Below are positions 47,307-64,000 of a stretch of 64,000 bases of DNA, piece by piece; position 1 is the first letter of the stretch; the number at the start of each line of letters is the position of its first letter. Under the pieces are notes generated by a model. It did not search any database. It was not told the origin of the DNA and worked only from the letters and a program-made list of their open reading frames with translations. Both the position numbers and the translations under genes were made by a program. The DNA is from Pseudomonas silvicola. GTDB taxonomy: Bacteria > Pseudomonadota > Gammaproteobacteria > Pseudomonadales > Pseudomonadaceae. Location: the NCBI RefSeq assembly GCF_026651855.1, contig NZ_CP093280.1, positions 40,001 through 104,000 on the forward strand, in the 5' to 3' direction.

Positions 47307-48788
47307 TTACTCGAACCAGTGGGCTCGGGCGGCCATGATCAACTTGCCGGCACGATCATCGTCAATGCCGTCGATGTCGAGCAGGTCATCAATAGACTGC
47401 TCGGCCAGGTCTTCGCGGGTAATCACGCCGCGCACCGCCAGTTCCATCGCCAAATCCTTGTCCATACCCTCAAGCGAGAGCAGGTCTTCGGCCGGATGGG
47501 CGTCTGCCAGCTTTTCCTCAGTAGCGATGGCTTTGGTCAACAGTCGATCCTTGGCCCGAGCGCGAAGCTCGTTGACGATATCCTCGTCAAAGCCGTCGAT
47601 GTTGAGCATTTCTTCCAACGGTACGTAGGCAATCTCTTCCAGGCTTGTGAAGCCTTCGTCCACCAGCACCTGGGCCAGTTCTTCGTCGACTTCCAGCTCG
47701 TCGATGAAGTTGCGCAGGATGTCGCCGGTTTCCGCTTGCTGCTTGGCCTGGATGTCCGATTCGGTCATCACGTTCAGGGTCCAGCCAGTCAACTGGCTGG
47801 CCAGACGCACGTTCTGACCACCACGACCAATGGCCTGAGCCAGATTGTCAGCGCCGACGGCGATGTCCATTGCATGGGCATCTTCGTCGACAATGATCGC
47901 CGCCACTTCAGCTGGGGACATCGCGTTGATCACGAACTGCGCGGGGTTGTCATCCCACAGGACGATATCCACACGCTCACCGCCCAATTCACCCGATACC
48001 GCCTGGACGCGCGAACCGCGCATACCAATGCAGGCACCTTGTGGGTCGATGCGTTTGTCCTTGGAGCGGACCGCAATCTTGGCACGCGAACCCGGGTCAC
48101 GGGACGCAGCCATCACTTCGATCAGGCCTTCGGCAATTTCCGGCACTTCGATGCGGAACAGTTCGATCAGCATTTCTGGCGCTGTACGCGACAGAATCAG
48201 CTGCGGACCGCGGTTCTCGGTGCGGATTTCCTTGAGCAGGGCACGCAGGCGCACACCCACTCGGAAAGTTTCGCGAGAAATGATGTCCTCGCGGGCCAGC
48301 AGGGCTTCGGCGTTGTTGCCAAGGTCCACGATGACGTTGTCACGGGTAACCTTTTTAACGGTACCGGAGATGATTTCACCCAGGCGCTCGCGGTAAGCGT
48401 CAACCACTTGGGCGCGCTCGGCTTCACGAACTTTCTGGACAATCACCTGCTTGGCGGTTTGTGCGGCAATGCGACCGAATTCGATCGACTCGATCTTCTC
48501 TTCGATCACGTCACCGGCAACGGCGCCCGGCTTCTTGGCCTGGGCCTGGTCGACGGCCAATTCGATCGCCGGGTCGTCCAGGTCTTCATCCTCGACCACT
48601 GCCCAGCGACGGAAGGTTTCATAGGCACCGGTGTGGCGGTTGATTTCCACACGCAGGTCCACTTCATCTTCGAAGCGCTTCTTGGTAGCGGTTGCCAGAG
48701 CAATCTCAAGCGCTTCGAATATTACGCCGGCCGGTACACCCTTTTCGTTGGATACCGACTCAACAACCAGCAGTACTTCTTTGCTCAT
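47307..48788 (-). CDS. nusA: Transcription elongation/termination factor NusA
   Basis: NusA modulates pausing, termination and rRNA antitermination (at boxA elements like that at 73-83). The 493-residue protein has an N-terminal polymerase-binding domain, S1 (about 135-200), two KH domains ([11 protein letters not shown] and [11 protein letters not shown]) and two acidic C-terminal repeats. The start [10 protein letters not shown] is used; seven upstream codons are discarded. rimP-nusA-infB order is universal. Confidence 0.97.
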   Translation of the reverse strand: MSKEVLLVVESVSNEKGVPAGVIFEALEIALATATKKRFEDEVDLRVEINRHTGAYETFRRWAVVEDEDLDDPAIELAVDQAQAKKPGAVAGDVIEEKIESIEFGRIAAQTAKQVIVQKVREAERAQVVDAYRERLGEIISGTVKKVTRDNVIVDLGNNAEALLAREDIISRETFRVGVRLRALLKEIRTENRGPQLILSRTAPEMLIELFRIEVPEIAEGLIEVMAASRDPGSRAKIAVRSKDKRIDPQGACIGMRGSRVQAVSGELGGERVDIVLWDDNPAQFVINAMSPAEVAAIIVDEDAHAMDIAVGADNLAQAIGRGGQNVRLASQLTGWTLNVMTESDIQAKQQAETGDILRNFIDELEVDEELAQVLVDEGFTSLEEIAYVPLEEMLNIDGFDEDIVNELRARAKDRLLTKAIATEEKLADAHPAEDLLSLEGMDKDLAMELAVRGVITREDLAEQSIDDLLDIDGIDDDRAGKLIMAARAHWFE

Positions 48789-48847
48789 CGTACGCCTCGC
48801 CTTTCGCAAGCCATTGGATCCGCGGGATCCGCAGTATCTGGCACGTC

Positions 48848-49306
48848 TCAGTCAAAACTGGGGATAATGTTGGCCTTGTCGATCATGTCGATCGGCAGAA
48901 GGAATTCGTGGTCATCCACCTGCACCACGACATCCTGCTCCTCTACTCCGCGCAGAAGGCCCTGAAAGTTGCGACGCCCTTCGAAAGGGGAACGCAGCTT
49001 GATCTTCACTTGATCCCCGGCATACTTGGCGAACTGTTCGAGTGTGAACAGCGGGCGTTCCATGCCAGGAGAAGACACTTCAAGGGTGTACTCGACAGCG
49101 ATAGGGTCTTCGACATCCAGAACCCCGCTGACCTGACGACTGACAATGGCGCAGTCATCCACCAGCACACCGCCTTCTTTGTCGATATAAATGCGCAACA
49201 TTGAGTGACGGCCTTGGGCCGAGAACTCGATACCCCAGCATTCATAGCCTAGGGCCACGACCACCGGGGCCAACAAGGCCTGCAACTGTTCTAGCTTGCT
49301 CGACAC
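48848..49306 (-). CDS. rimP: Ribosome maturation factor RimP
   Basis: RimP aids 30S subunit assembly. The 152-residue protein ([20 protein letters not shown] at the start) fits the family length when initiated at a GTG preceded by GAGGGGG. A longer frame with an ATG six codons upstream is possible but less likely. First gene of the nusA operon. Confidence 0.95.
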   Translation of the reverse strand: MSSKLEQLQALLAPVVVALGYECWGIEFSAQGRHSMLRIYIDKEGGVLVDDCAIVSRQVSGVLDVEDPIAVEYTLEVSSPGMERPLFTLEQFAKYAGDQVKIKLRSPFEGRRNFQGLLRGVEEQDVVVQVDDHEFLLPIDMIDKANIIPSFD

Positions 49307-49405
49307 CTGAACCCCCTCGTGCATGCTTATGCAAATAAAAAATGGGCGAAGCGCCCATCCCTGAAACGCCGTTGAATACCGGCGCTATGATCTTTTCAGC
49401 TAACA

Positions 49406-49430
49406 AAAAGCCCCTGTAAAAGGGGCTCCA
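49406..49430 (-). terminator. Terminator of initiator tRNA-Met
   Basis: Minus-strand GAGCCCC-TTTTA-GGGGCTT then TTTTT, 8 bases after the tRNA. Confidence 0.9.
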
Positions 49431-49437
49431 GTAAAAC

Positions 49438-49514
<77 letters not shown>

Positions 49515-49579
49515 ACAAAGCTGGGGCAAAAGTATACGGCTGATACCCTTCTGGGTCAATCGCACACTTCCACCGACAA

Positions 49580-49602
49580 GAAAGCCCGCTGTTGCGGGCT
49601 CT
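49580..49602 (-). terminator. Terminator-like hairpin after tRNA-Leu
   Basis: Minus strand GAGCCCGC-AACA-GCGGGCTTTC. The T-run is short. Confidence 0.65.
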
Positions 49603-49612
49603 CCTGATTAAT

Positions 49613-49698
49613 TGGTACCGAGAAGGGGACTCGAACCCCTACACCCTATGGGCACAACCACCTCAAGGTTGCGTGTCTACCAATTCCACCACCTCGGC
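49613..49698 (-). tRNA. tRNA-Leu (GAG)
   Basis: 86-nt class II tRNA with a long variable arm, anticodon GAG, loop CCUUGAGG, and encoded CCA. It lies 23 bases past secG and shares its strand, probably co-transcribed with secG. Confidence 0.95.
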
Positions 49699-49720
49699 AA
49701 TACTACGTTTGAAACCCTTG

Positions 49721-50104
49721 TTACTTTTGCTCTTGAGCTGGAGGTACGTCAGTGGCATTCACGTCAGTCTTTTGCTCTTGAAGCACCGGAACATCATCTG
49801 TCGCCGGTTTTTGCTTTGGCGCTTCAACGGCGGCCGGAGCGGGCAACCCTACCTGAGTCAGCTGGTGAGCTTTCTCTTTAGCAAAGTATCCTAACCCCAA
49901 GCTGGTTATGAAGAAACCTGCGGCAAGTATAGCAGTAAACTTACTAAGAAAGGTAGAGGAACCTTGGCTTCCGAACACAGTATTTGATGCACCTGCTCCG
50001 AAAGACGCGCCAGCGTCCGCACCTTTACCCTGCTGCAGCAATACCAGGGCAACCACACCCAGGGCAGCCAGCAGATGAAACACGACTACGACTGTTTCCA
50101 GCAT
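49721..50104 (-). CDS. secG: Preprotein translocase subunit SecG
   Basis: SecG supports the SecYEG channel. The 127-residue product has the two membrane helices (about 3-22 and 55-74) with the conserved [17 protein letters not shown] loop and a Pro/Gln-rich C-terminal tail. The start MLETVVVVF is used; a 16-codon extension overlaps tpiA and is rejected. Located between tpiA and tRNA-Leu. Confidence 0.96.
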   Translation of the reverse strand: MLETVVVVFHLLAALGVVALVLLQQGKGADAGASFGAGASNTVFGSQGSSTFLSKFTAILAAGFFITSLGLGYFAKEKAHQLTQVGLPAPAAVEAPKQKPATDDVPVLQEQKTDVNATDVPPAQEQK

Positions 50105-50108
50105 CTTC

Positions 50109-50864
50109 TCAGTTTCCCGCGGCGCGACAGATCGCACCGAACTCATCTGCATTCAAGGAAGCTCCACCAATGAGCCCCCCATCGATATCCGGCATGCCGA
50201 ACAGCTCAGCCGCATTGGCCGCCTTCACGCTGCCGCCGTATAGAAGCCGCACACCTTGCGCGACTTCAGAATTCTCTACCGCCAGTTGGGCGCGAATGGC
50301 TGCGTGCACATCCTGCGCTTGCTCTGGCGTTGCCGTCAGGCCAGTGCCGATGGCCCATACAGGCTCATAAGCGATCACCGCCTTGGCGAAGGCACCGATG
50401 CCCAGGGCATCGATGACACTGCTCAGCTGGCGCCCCACCACTTCCAGGGTCTTGCCTGCCTCGCGCTCCGCCAGGGTCTCGCCGATGCACAGCACCGGAA
50501 TCAGACCGCCAGCCTGAGCCGCCTCGAACTTGCGAACCAGCACTTCATCCGACTCGCCGATGACCTGGCGACGCTCGGAGTGACCGACCAACACAAGCTT
50601 GCAACCGGCATCAGCCAACTGAGTCGACGATATTTCGCCGGTCAGGGCGCCTTGCCCGGTTTGCGTCGCGCAATTCTGCGCGCCGACTTCGATCGAAGCA
50701 CCCTGCAGGCCGTCGATCACTCGCTCGACATGCAGGCTCGGTGGAAACACCACCACATCAACACCGCCAGGCAGGGCCTCGTTTCCAAGACCCTTGAGCA
50801 GCTCAGCGACGCTGGCGCGGGTACCGTGCATTTTCCAGTTACCAGCTACCATAGGGCGACGCAT
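50109..50864 (-). CDS. tpiA: Triosephosphate isomerase
   Basis: It interconverts DHAP and glyceraldehyde-3-phosphate. The 251-residue TIM barrel shows N and K in GNWKMHG, His in VGHSERR (near 96) and the catalytic Glu in [11 protein letters not shown] (near 168). secG begins 4 bases past its stop. Confidence 0.97.
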   Translation of the reverse strand: MRRPMVAGNWKMHGTRASVAELLKGLGNEALPGGVDVVVFPPSLHVERVIDGLQGASIEVGAQNCATQTGQGALTGEISSTQLADAGCKLVLVGHSERRQVIGESDEVLVRKFEAAQAGGLIPVLCIGETLAEREAGKTLEVVGRQLSSVIDALGIGAFAKAVIAYEPVWAIGTGLTATPEQAQDVHAAIRAQLAVENSEVAQGVRLLYGGSVKAANAAELFGMPDIDGGLIGGASLNADEFGAICRAAGN

Positions 50865-50929
50865 GCTGTACCTCGTCGGTCAAAGTGGGCGCAGATGTTA
50901 CCCAACGCGGAGGCTACTGGCAAGCCGTA

Positions 50930-52270
50930 TCAGGCGCAAACTTCACTGACGACCTTGGCAAGCTCATCGGCGTACGCGCTGACCGCCCTTTCATCGTCAC
51001 CTTCGACCATCACACGCACCAGCGGCTCGGTGCCGGACTTGCGCAGCAGCACGCGGCCACGGCCCGCCATTGCCTCGGTGACACGCTCGCAGGCCAGCTT
51101 GACCGACGGATGTTCGATGGGGTCTACATCGCCGCCGGCGAAGCGTACGTTCACCAGCACCTGCGGGCATTTGCGCAGTCCGTGGCGGGCCTGGGCCAGG
51201 GTTTCGTCACGACGCTTGAGGGCCAGCAGGACCTGCAGCGCAGCGATGATCGCGTCACCGGTGGTGGTGTGCTGACAGCAGACGATGTGACCGGAGTTTT
51301 CGCCGCCCAGCTGCCAGTCACGCTCCTTGAGCTCAGCCATGACATAACGGTCGCCCACCTTGGCGCGGGTGAACGGAATGGACAGCTCTTCCAGTGCCAG
51401 CTCAAGGCCCAGGTTGCTCATCAAGGTGCCGACCACGCCGCCATGCAGCTTGTTGCGCTCCTGCAGGTCGCGGGCAATGATGAACAACAGCTCGTCACCG
51501 TCGACGATGGCCCCCGTGTGGTCGACCATCAGCACCCGGTCGCCATCGCCGTCGAAGGCGATGCCCAGGTCGGCATGGCCCACCAGCACGGCCGCCTGCA
51601 AGGCTTCCATGTGGGTGGAGCCGCAGTTGTCGTTGATGTTCAGGCCATCAGGCGCCGCCGACAGTACCGTGACCTGGGCGCCCAGCTCGCGAAACACGTT
51701 GGGGGCGACCTTGTAGGTGGCACCATGGGCGCAGTCGATCACCAGCTTGAGGCCGGCGAAGTCGGTGCTGGTGGGCACGCTGCTCTTGCAGAATTCGATG
51801 TAGCGGCCGGCCGCGTCGTTGATGCGCGAGACCTTGCCCAGCTTGCTCGACTCGGCGACGGTCATCGGCGTGTCCAGCAACTCTTCGATCATCAGCTCGA
51901 TCTCGTCCGGCAACTTGGTGCCCTGACCGGAGAAGAACTTGATGCCGTTGTCGTCATGGGGGTTGTGCGATGCACTGATGACAATCCCCGCCTCCGCGTG
52001 GAAAGTACGGGTCAGGTAGGCGATGGCCGGGGTGGGCATCGGCCCCAGCAGCATCACGTCGGCGCCGGCGGCCGACAGGCCAGCTTCAAGGGCCGACTCG
52101 AACATGTACCCGGAAATCCGCGTGTCCTTGCCGACCAGCACACGGCAGGCGCCCATCTTGCGGAACGCCATGCCTGCCGCCCAACCCAGCTTGAGCATGA
52201 AATCAGGGGTAATGGGGTATTCCCCGACACGGCCGCGAATACCGTCGGTGCCAAAATACTTTCTGCTCAT
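50930..52270 (-). CDS. glmM: Phosphoglucosamine mutase
   Basis: GlmM isomerises glucosamine-6- to glucosamine-1-phosphate for UDP-GlcNAc, feeding peptidoglycan and LPS. The 446-residue protein has the phospho-serine loop [12 protein letters not shown] (near 101), the metal-binding DGDGDR and the phosphate-binding [10 protein letters not shown]. Between folP and tpiA. Confidence 0.97.
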   Translation of the reverse strand: MSRKYFGTDGIRGRVGEYPITPDFMLKLGWAAGMAFRKMGACRVLVGKDTRISGYMFESALEAGLSAAGADVMLLGPMPTPAIAYLTRTFHAEAGIVISASHNPHDDNGIKFFSGQGTKLPDEIELMIEELLDTPMTVAESSKLGKVSRINDAAGRYIEFCKSSVPTSTDFAGLKLVIDCAHGATYKVAPNVFRELGAQVTVLSAAPDGLNINDNCGSTHMEALQAAVLVGHADLGIAFDGDGDRVLMVDHTGAIVDGDELLFIIARDLQERNKLHGGVVGTLMSNLGLELALEELSIPFTRAKVGDRYVMAELKERDWQLGGENSGHIVCCQHTTTGDAIIAALQVLLALKRRDETLAQARHGLRKCPQVLVNVRFAGGDVDPIEHPSVKLACERVTEAMAGRGRVLLRKSGTEPLVRVMVEGDDERAVSAYADELAKVVSEVCA

Positions 52271-52286
52271 GTGTGCTCCGTCATTC

Positions 52287-53138
52287 TTATTCAGCGGTTT
52301 CGACCGCTGTGATCATTCGTACGACATCGGCGGTTTCGGCCACATCGTGCACCCGCAGGATTCGTGCGCCCTTGAACATGGCCAAGGCGGCCAGCGCCAG
52401 GCTGCCGTAAAGCCGCTCGGAGACCGGGCGACCCAGCGCCAGGCCGACGATGCTCTTGCGCGACACACCGACCAGCAACGGCCGCCCCAGGGCGTCCAGG
52501 GCCTGCATATGCTTGAACAGGCTGAGGTTGTGCGCATGGGTCTTGGCGAAACCAAAGCCCGGGTCGAGGATGATGCGCTCGGCCGAGATACCCGCCGCTT
52601 CGCAGGCCTGCATGCGCGCCTGAAGGAAGCCAGCCACTTCACCCACCAGGTCGCTGTAGCGCGGGTCGTCCTGCATGTCACCGGGCTCGCCCAGCATGTG
52701 CATCAGGCACACCGGCAGGCCGGTGGCCGCGGCAGCATCCAGGGCACCGTCACGCTGCAAGGAGCGCACGTCATTGATCAGGCCTGCGCCCAGGCGCGCC
52801 GTCTCGCGCATGACCGCGGGCGTGGAGGTATCCACCGAGATGATCACATCCAGTTCGCGGGCAATGGCCTCGACGACGGGTGCTACCCGCTCCAGCTCTT
52901 CGAGGGGCGAAACGACACGCGCACCTGGCCGGGTGGACTCGCCACCGACGTCAATCAGTGTCGCACCAGCCGCCACCATGGCCTCGGCGTGGCGCAGGGC
53001 CCCGTCGCGCTGGTTGAAACGGCCGCCGTCAGAGAAGGAATCGGGGGTGACATTGAGGATACCCATGACATGGGTACGGCTTAAATCAAGAACCCGGTTG
53101 CCGCAAGGCAACCGGGTTGGGTACTGCTTTGAAGTCAT
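52287..53138 (-). CDS. folP: Dihydropteroate synthase
   Basis: FolP joins p-aminobenzoate to the FolK product; it is the sulfonamide target. The 283-residue TIM barrel carries [14 protein letters not shown] (near 27), GGESTRPGA and the phosphate-binding VSRKSIVG motif. It follows ftsH by 8 bases, an arrangement conserved in gammaproteobacteria. Confidence 0.97.
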   Translation of the reverse strand: MTSKQYPTRLPCGNRVLDLSRTHVMGILNVTPDSFSDGGRFNQRDGALRHAEAMVAAGATLIDVGGESTRPGARVVSPLEELERVAPVVEAIARELDVIISVDTSTPAVMRETARLGAGLINDVRSLQRDGALDAAAATGLPVCLMHMLGEPGDMQDDPRYSDLVGEVAGFLQARMQACEAAGISAERIILDPGFGFAKTHAHNLSLFKHMQALDALGRPLLVGVSRKSIVGLALGRPVSERLYGSLALAALAMFKGARILRVHDVAETADVVRMITAVETAE

Positions 53139-53146
53139 GTCGAGCC

Positions 53147-55054
<1,908 letters not shown>

Positions 55055-55273
55055 ATCGTTCAATTCGCTACCCTCTGAAGCCTGCTACCCGCAACACGCG
55101 CAGGTGTGCTTCGCATGATAATCACCGGCTTAACTTACTACATAACCTACGTGTCTGCAGGTGCCGTCTGTAACCCTTTGTGAAAACTAGACTACACGAT
55201 GTCGATCCAGGCGAGGCATTCCGGCTGATTGGAAAAAGCTATGGGCTACCCCGCCAACTTCCCTGCACGAGCT

Positions 55274-55897
55274 TTACTCGCCTTTGAAACCACGCCCCAG
55301 CATGTACTGCTCGCGGGAACGGCCACGTGAAGAATCCGGCTTGAGCATGATCACCTTGTCGAACTTCTTGCGGGCGTCCTTCAAATACTGGTCGAAGCCT
55401 TCACCCTGGAAAATCTTGATCACAAAGTCGCCGCCGGGCTTGAGCACCCGGCCCGCGAGGTCAAGCGCGAGCTCGCAGAGGAACATGGCCTTGGGCATGT
55501 CCACTTCGGGTGTACCACTCATATTGGGGGCCATATCGGAAATCACAAGGTCTACATGCGAATTACCGACCGCTTCCAGGATCTCGGCCAGTACCGAGTC
55601 CTCGGTGAAGTCACCGCGAATGAAGGTCACGTCCGGGATGCTGTCCATCTCCAGGATGTCTGACGCAATCAGACGGCCCTGGCCGCCAATCAGACGACTG
55701 GTCACCTGCGACCAGCCACCGGGGGCCGCGCCGAGGTCGATCACGCTCATGCCAGGGCGGATCAGCCGGTACTTTTCCTGGATTTCGAGCAATTTGTAGC
55801 TGGCGCGCGAGCGATAGCCATCCTTTTGCGCCATTTTGACGTAAGGGTCGTTGAAATGTTCTTTCAGCCAACCAAGGCTGGTTTTGGAACGGGCCAC
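55274..55897 (-). CDS. rlmE: 23S rRNA (uridine-2552-2'-O) methyltransferase
   Basis: RlmE (FtsJ/RrmJ) methylates U2552 in the A-loop. The 207-residue protein has the SAM site [12 protein letters not shown] and the catalytic K-D-K-E set ([22 protein letters not shown]). It is upstream of ftsH in the same orientation and divergent from yhbY. Confidence 0.97.
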   Translation of the reverse strand: MARSKTSLGWLKEHFNDPYVKMAQKDGYRSRASYKLLEIQEKYRLIRPGMSVIDLGAAPGGWSQVTSRLIGGQGRLIASDILEMDSIPDVTFIRGDFTEDSVLAEILEAVGNSHVDLVISDMAPNMSGTPEVDMPKAMFLCELALDLAGRVLKPGGDFVIKIFQGEGFDQYLKDARKKFDKVIMLKPDSSRGRSREQYMLGRGFKGE

Positions 55898-55998
55898 TGG
55901 GCACCTCGATGATAAGGGTCGTGATTAATTGGGCGGATCCACGGGCCCTCGGGTAAAATGGCCGCCATTTTTGCAAAATCCAAATTAAGGGTCAGATT

Positions 55999-56307
55999 AT
56001 GCCGCTCACCAACGAGCAGAAGAAACAGTACAAATCCATTGGCCACGATCTGAAACCTGTTCTGATTGTGGCAGGCAATGGCCTGACTGAGGGCGTTACC
56101 GACGAACTCGAGCGCGCGCTCGTCGATCACGAATTGATCAAGGTCGAGATTCGCGCCGAAGATCGCGAAGCCCGTGCCGCCATCATTGCCGAACTGTGCA
56201 AGGCAGGCCGCGCCGAGCTGGTGCAGACCATCGGCAAGAAAGCGCTGATCTACCGCCGTAACCCGCAGCCCAACAAGCAGCTGTCGAACATCCATCGCTA
56301 CAAGTGA
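55999..56307 (+). CDS. yhbY: YhbY family CRM-domain RNA-binding protein
   Basis: A 102-residue single CRM domain with the conserved GNGLTEGV loop; in E. coli YhbY associates with pre-50S particles. It is divergent from rlmE, 101 bases apart, a conserved pair. It converges on the DUF4149 gene. Confidence 0.94.
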   Translation: MPLTNEQKKQYKSIGHDLKPVLIVAGNGLTEGVTDELERALVDHELIKVEIRAEDREARAAIIAELCKAGRAELVQTIGKKALIYRRNPQPNKQLSNIHRYK

Positions 56308-56319
56308 TGTTGACCACGG

Positions 56320-56766
56320 TCAGTGGCGCGCCTCGCGCGCCCTGCCCGGCACCGGCTGCAACACCAGCGCCAGACCAAGGAGGCCCATCGCCAGGTAACA
56401 GAACAACTGCCAGCGCAAAGGGTCGATCGACCAGCTTGTCACCCCGCCGTACAACGCGGCAACCAGCACGGCCATGGACAGCAACTGTCCACGCATGTCC
56501 CGCCACAGGGCAGCAACCCCCAGGCCACTGACCAGTACCAGCATCTGCACAACCGCACAGAATGCACAGAACCCTGTCAGCAACCCGCCGATTTGCGTTC
56601 CTATGTCCTCGATCAGCGCCGGGGCCAGCCCGACATGGGCCAGCGCCGGAATCACGCCGAGGTGCAGGACCCACAGGCCGCCCACCCAGAGTACCTGGGC
56701 GAGCTGCCAGATGACCGCGCCCGTCGCATACGGGCCGCGGCCATCAGATGTGGCTGACTTCGACAA
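56320..56766 (-). CDS. DUF4149 membrane protein
   Basis: A protein of about 148 residues with four predicted membrane helices (about 15-38, 60-80, 92-110, 118-136). Function unknown. The longest frame starts at a TTG that overlaps the end of greA by 23 bases; no ATG is available nearby, so the exact start is uncertain, but translational coupling to greA is plausible. Confidence 0.75.
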   Translation of the reverse strand: MSKSATSDGRGPYATGAVIWQLAQVLWVGGLWVLHLGVIPALAHVGLAPALIEDIGTQIGGLLTGFCAFCAVVQMLVLVSGLGVAALWRDMRGQLLSMAVLVAALYGGVTSWSIDPLRWQLFCYLAMGLLGLALVLQPVPGRAREARH

Positions 56767-57216
56767 TCTCGTACTCGATGACGCCGCCGGGGGTTTTCAC
56801 CGCCACGACATCGCCTTCTTCCTTGGCGATCAGGGCGCGAGCGATGGGTGAGCCCACCGAGATCTTGCCCTGCTTGATATCGGCTTCGTCCTCGCCGACG
56901 ATCTGGTACTTGACCCGTTCATCGGTTTCGACGTTGGCGATTTCCACGGTCGTACCGAAGATCACCTTGCCGGTTGGCTCGATGGTGGTGACGTCGATGA
57001 CCACGGCGTTCTGCAAGCGGCCTTCGATGTCGCGGATACGCGCCTCGACCATGCCCTGCTGTTCGCGGGCGGCATGGTATTCGGCGTTTTCCTTGAGGTC
57101 ACCCAGCTCGCGCGCGGTACCGATGTCCTGGCTCAGCTTGGGCCGCACCACCTTGGTCAGGTGGGCGTGCTCCTCTTCCAGGGCGCGAGCGCCCTGGACG
57201 GTCATGGGGTATTTAT

Positions 57217-57220
<4 letters not shown>
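56744..57220 (-). CDS. greA: Transcription elongation factor GreA
   Basis: GreA rescues backtracked RNA polymerase by stimulating transcript cleavage. The 158-residue protein has the N-terminal coiled coil with the acidic tip (tip loop near [20 protein letters not shown]) and the C-terminal FKBP-like domain. Its ATG overlaps the carB stop by ATGA, so it is the third gene of carA-carB-greA. Confidence 0.96.
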
Positions 57221-60438
<3,218 letters not shown>

Positions 60439-60575
60439 GGTTGTCACTCAAATCCGCAGGTCAGTCGGCAGGCCCTGAGGCGAGCCGCCTTGAACATTCT
60501 TTGGCGGCGCCGGGCAGGCAATCTCCGCTTGGAGCGGGGCCTGCGCGGCGCGCATTACGCTTGCGACGGCTTCAC

Positions 60576-61712
60576 TCAGCGGCGCTTGGCCATGGCGTCG
60601 ATGAAGCGGTCGAACAGCGGGGCCACGTCGTTCGGGCCTGGGCTGGCTTCAGGGTGGCCCTGGAAGCTGAACGCGCTCTTGTCGGTGCGCTCGATGCCCT
60701 GCAGGGTACCGTCGAACAGCGACTTGTGGATCGCCCGCACGTTGCTTGGCAAGGTGGCCTCGTCCACGGCGAAACCGTGGTTCTGGCTGGTGATCATCAC
60801 AACGCCGGTGTCCAGGTCCTGGACCGGGTGGTTGGCACCGTGGTGGCCATGGCCCATCTTCACGGTCTTGGCGCCGGAAGCCAGGGCCAGCAGTTGGTGA
60901 CCCAGGCAGATGCCGAACACCGGAATCTCGGTTTCCAGCACTTCCTTGATGGCCTGGATAGCGTAGTCGCAAGGCTCGGGGTCGCCTGGGCCGTTGGACA
61001 GGAACACACCATCGGGGTTCAGGGCCAGGACGTCCTTGGCAGGGGTCTGGGCCGGCACCACGGTCAGGCGGCAGCCGCGCTCTACCAGCATGCGCAGGAT
61101 GTTCAGCTTCACGCCGTAGTCGAAGGCAACCACGTGGTAGGGCAGTTCGCTGTCGGCGATTTCCGGGTGGCTGTCAGTGGCCAGGTTCCAGACGCTGGAG
61201 CGCCACTGGTAGCTTTCCTTGGTGCTGACTTCCTTGGCCAGGTCCATGCCCTTGAGGCCCGGGAAGCCGCGCGCGGCGGCGATGGCCGCTTCTTCGGAAA
61301 TGTCGTCGCCGGCCATGATGCAGCCGTTCTGGGCGCCTTTCTCACGCAGGATGCGGGTCAGGCGGCGGGTGTCGATACCGGCGATGGCGACAACGTTGTT
61401 GGCCTTCAGGTAGTCCGACAGCGACAGGGTGTTACGCCAGTTGCTGGCCACCAGTGGCAGGTCGCGAATGACCAGGCCGGCGGACCATACGCGGTTCGAC
61501 TCGGCGTCTTCCGGGGTAGTACCGGTATTGCCGATGTGCGGGTAGGTCAGGGTAACGATCTGCTGGGCATAGGAAGGATCGGTAAGGATTTCCTGATAGC
61601 CGGTCATTGCGGTGTTGAACACCACCTCACCGACAGTCTGGCCGTCGGCGCCAATGGCTTCACCGCGAAAAATGCTGCCATCAGCAAGGGCAAGTATGGC
61701 TGGCTTAGTCAA
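60576..61712 (-). CDS. carA: Carbamoyl-phosphate synthase small subunit (glutaminase)
   Basis: CarA hydrolyses glutamine and feeds ammonia to CarB. The 378-residue protein has a class I amidotransferase with the nucleophile Cys in [11 protein letters not shown] (near 269) and the His in HPEASPGP (near 353). It is the first gene of the car operon; the upstream leader holds a terminator-like stem. Confidence 0.97.
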   Translation of the reverse strand: MTKPAILALADGSIFRGEAIGADGQTVGEVVFNTAMTGYQEILTDPSYAQQIVTLTYPHIGNTGTTPEDAESNRVWSAGLVIRDLPLVASNWRNTLSLSDYLKANNVVAIAGIDTRRLTRILREKGAQNGCIMAGDDISEEAAIAAARGFPGLKGMDLAKEVSTKESYQWRSSVWNLATDSHPEIADSELPYHVVAFDYGVKLNILRMLVERGCRLTVVPAQTPAKDVLALNPDGVFLSNGPGDPEPCDYAIQAIKEVLETEIPVFGICLGHQLLALASGAKTVKMGHGHHGANHPVQDLDTGVVMITSQNHGFAVDEATLPSNVRAIHKSLFDGTLQGIERTDKSAFSFQGHPEASPGPNDVAPLFDRFIDAMAKRR

Positions 61713-61757
61713 GAAGACCTCCCGTAAATAAAACCTGAAAGGGCGATCGCAGGTTGT

Positions 61758-61795
61758 AAAAAAGCGGAATGACGTATAGACACGTCACCCCGCTT
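61758..61795 (-). terminator. Terminator or attenuator in the carA leader
   Basis: Minus-strand stem AAGCGGGGTGACGT with its partner ACGTCATTCCGCTT (a few G-U pairs) and a TTTTTT tail, ending 45 bases before the carA ATG. It could end dapB transcription, or lie inside the carA leader and act as an attenuator. Confidence 0.75.
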
Positions 61796-61818
61796 CTTCA
61801 TCGAATTATCTGCGCGCT

Positions 61819-61836
61819 TTTAGTGGACACACTAAA
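61819..61836. repeat. Palindrome in the carA upstream region
   Basis: TTTAGTG-GACA-CACTAAA, a 7-bp inverted repeat. A further small dyad CTGTA-GCT-TACAG lies at 61838-61850. Both fall between the dapB 3' end and carA and could be operators (for example for a pyrimidine- or arginine-responsive regulator), though I recognise neither. A lone TGTCGC (61900-61905, minus) resembles an ArgR half-site weakly. Apart from the REPIN and terminator, the 61713-62125 gap holds nothing else. Confidence 0.45.
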
Positions 61837-62010
61837 GCTGTAGCTTACAGAAAAATGATTTTTTTATCTACCGCCATTGAGCCTGAAAGGCAGAGGAATG
61901 CGACAAGGGATCGCTTGGCGGGGTAAAACGGGGGATTCGAGGGGCATATTGTACGCCGCAGCGGCCCGCGCGGCGAGCTTTATCGCGCCAACACAGCGCC
62001 CACCGCCGCC

Positions 62011-62106
62011 CCTTGTGGGACCGGGCGCAGCTCGGAAAGCGTGCTACGCGGTGTAGCTGGAGCACCGCGGTGACCGCTTCCCGAGCTTCGCCCGGCCCCA
62101 CAGAGG
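62011..62106. repeat. REPIN between dapB and carA
   Basis: Left arm CTTGTGGGACCGGGCGCAGC and the reverse complement on the right (GCCCGGCCCCACAGAGG region) flank a loop with a second inverted match (GGTGTAGCTGG/AGCACC). It belongs to the same REP family as 504-711. Confidence 0.8.
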
Positions 62107-62125
62107 AACGGAGCGAGCCGGGCAA

Positions 62126-64000
<1,875 letters not shown>

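Overview
The window is a stretch of a Pseudomonas chromosome, most likely of the P. putida group. The evidence is the gene order (ilvIHC, mrcB-lpoP, cbpA-prrF-hmuTUV, dksA-gluQ-cbrX-cbrA-cbrB-crcZ-pcnB-folK-panBC-pgi, then pnp-rpsO-truB-rbfA-infB-nusA-rimP, secG-tpiA-glmM-folP-ftsH, and carBA-dapB-dnaJ), the high G+C with strong third-position G/C, and the Pseudomonas-type REP elements. It is almost entirely vertically inherited core genome. I see no prophage, insertion sequence, integron, CRISPR array or defence island.

Layout. Positions 1-400 hold the leftward leader of a ribosomal RNA operon with three tandem sigma-70 promoters; the rRNA genes themselves lie off the left edge. Next, on the minus strand, come msrQ-msrP (periplasmic methionine sulfoxide repair), pssA and ilvC-ilvH-ilvI (branched-chain amino acids). 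From 7.1 to 14.6 kb there is a mixed set around the cell-wall pair mrcB-lpoP, a fused phosphotransferase/P-loop protein, small proteins and the cyclic-nucleotide-domain protein cbpA. An iron cluster follows: the Fur-controlled small RNA prrF, a hmuTUV-type heme ABC transporter, and a divergent Rieske protein with a candidate shared Fur box. From 18 to 31 kb lie sfsA, an aminotransferase, dksA and gluQ, then the carbon-catabolite control module cbrX-cbrA-cbrB-crcZ with recognisable CbrB sites and a sigma-54 promoter, followed by pcnB, folK and panBC. From 31 to 40 kb are pgi, an acetyl-CoA synthetase, an MpaB-like protein, a methyltransferase and a very large AsmA/DUF748 envelope protein.

From 40.6 to 55 kb the minus strand carries the RNA and translation cluster (pnp, rpsO, truB, rbfA, infB, nusA, rimP), initiator tRNA-Met, tRNA-Leu(GAG), secG, tpiA, glmM, folP and ftsH. 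After rlmE and the divergent yhbY come a DUF4149 membrane protein, greA, carB, carA, dapB and the 3' part of dnaJ, which runs off the right edge.

How it fits together. Several blocks are complete regulatory or biochemical circuits: CbrAB activating CrcZ (relief of Hfq/Crc repression), Fur-PrrF beside heme uptake, PBP1b with its lipoprotein activator LpoP, and MsrPQ. No wholly novel system is evident. The most interesting unexplained material is non-coding: a perfect palindrome between the CbrB sites and the crcZ promoter, a triple GTAACA array upstream of panB, a terminator-like hairpin in the carA leader, and several inverted REP pairs. Start codons were chosen by ribosome-binding site and family length; several differ from the longest possible open frame.
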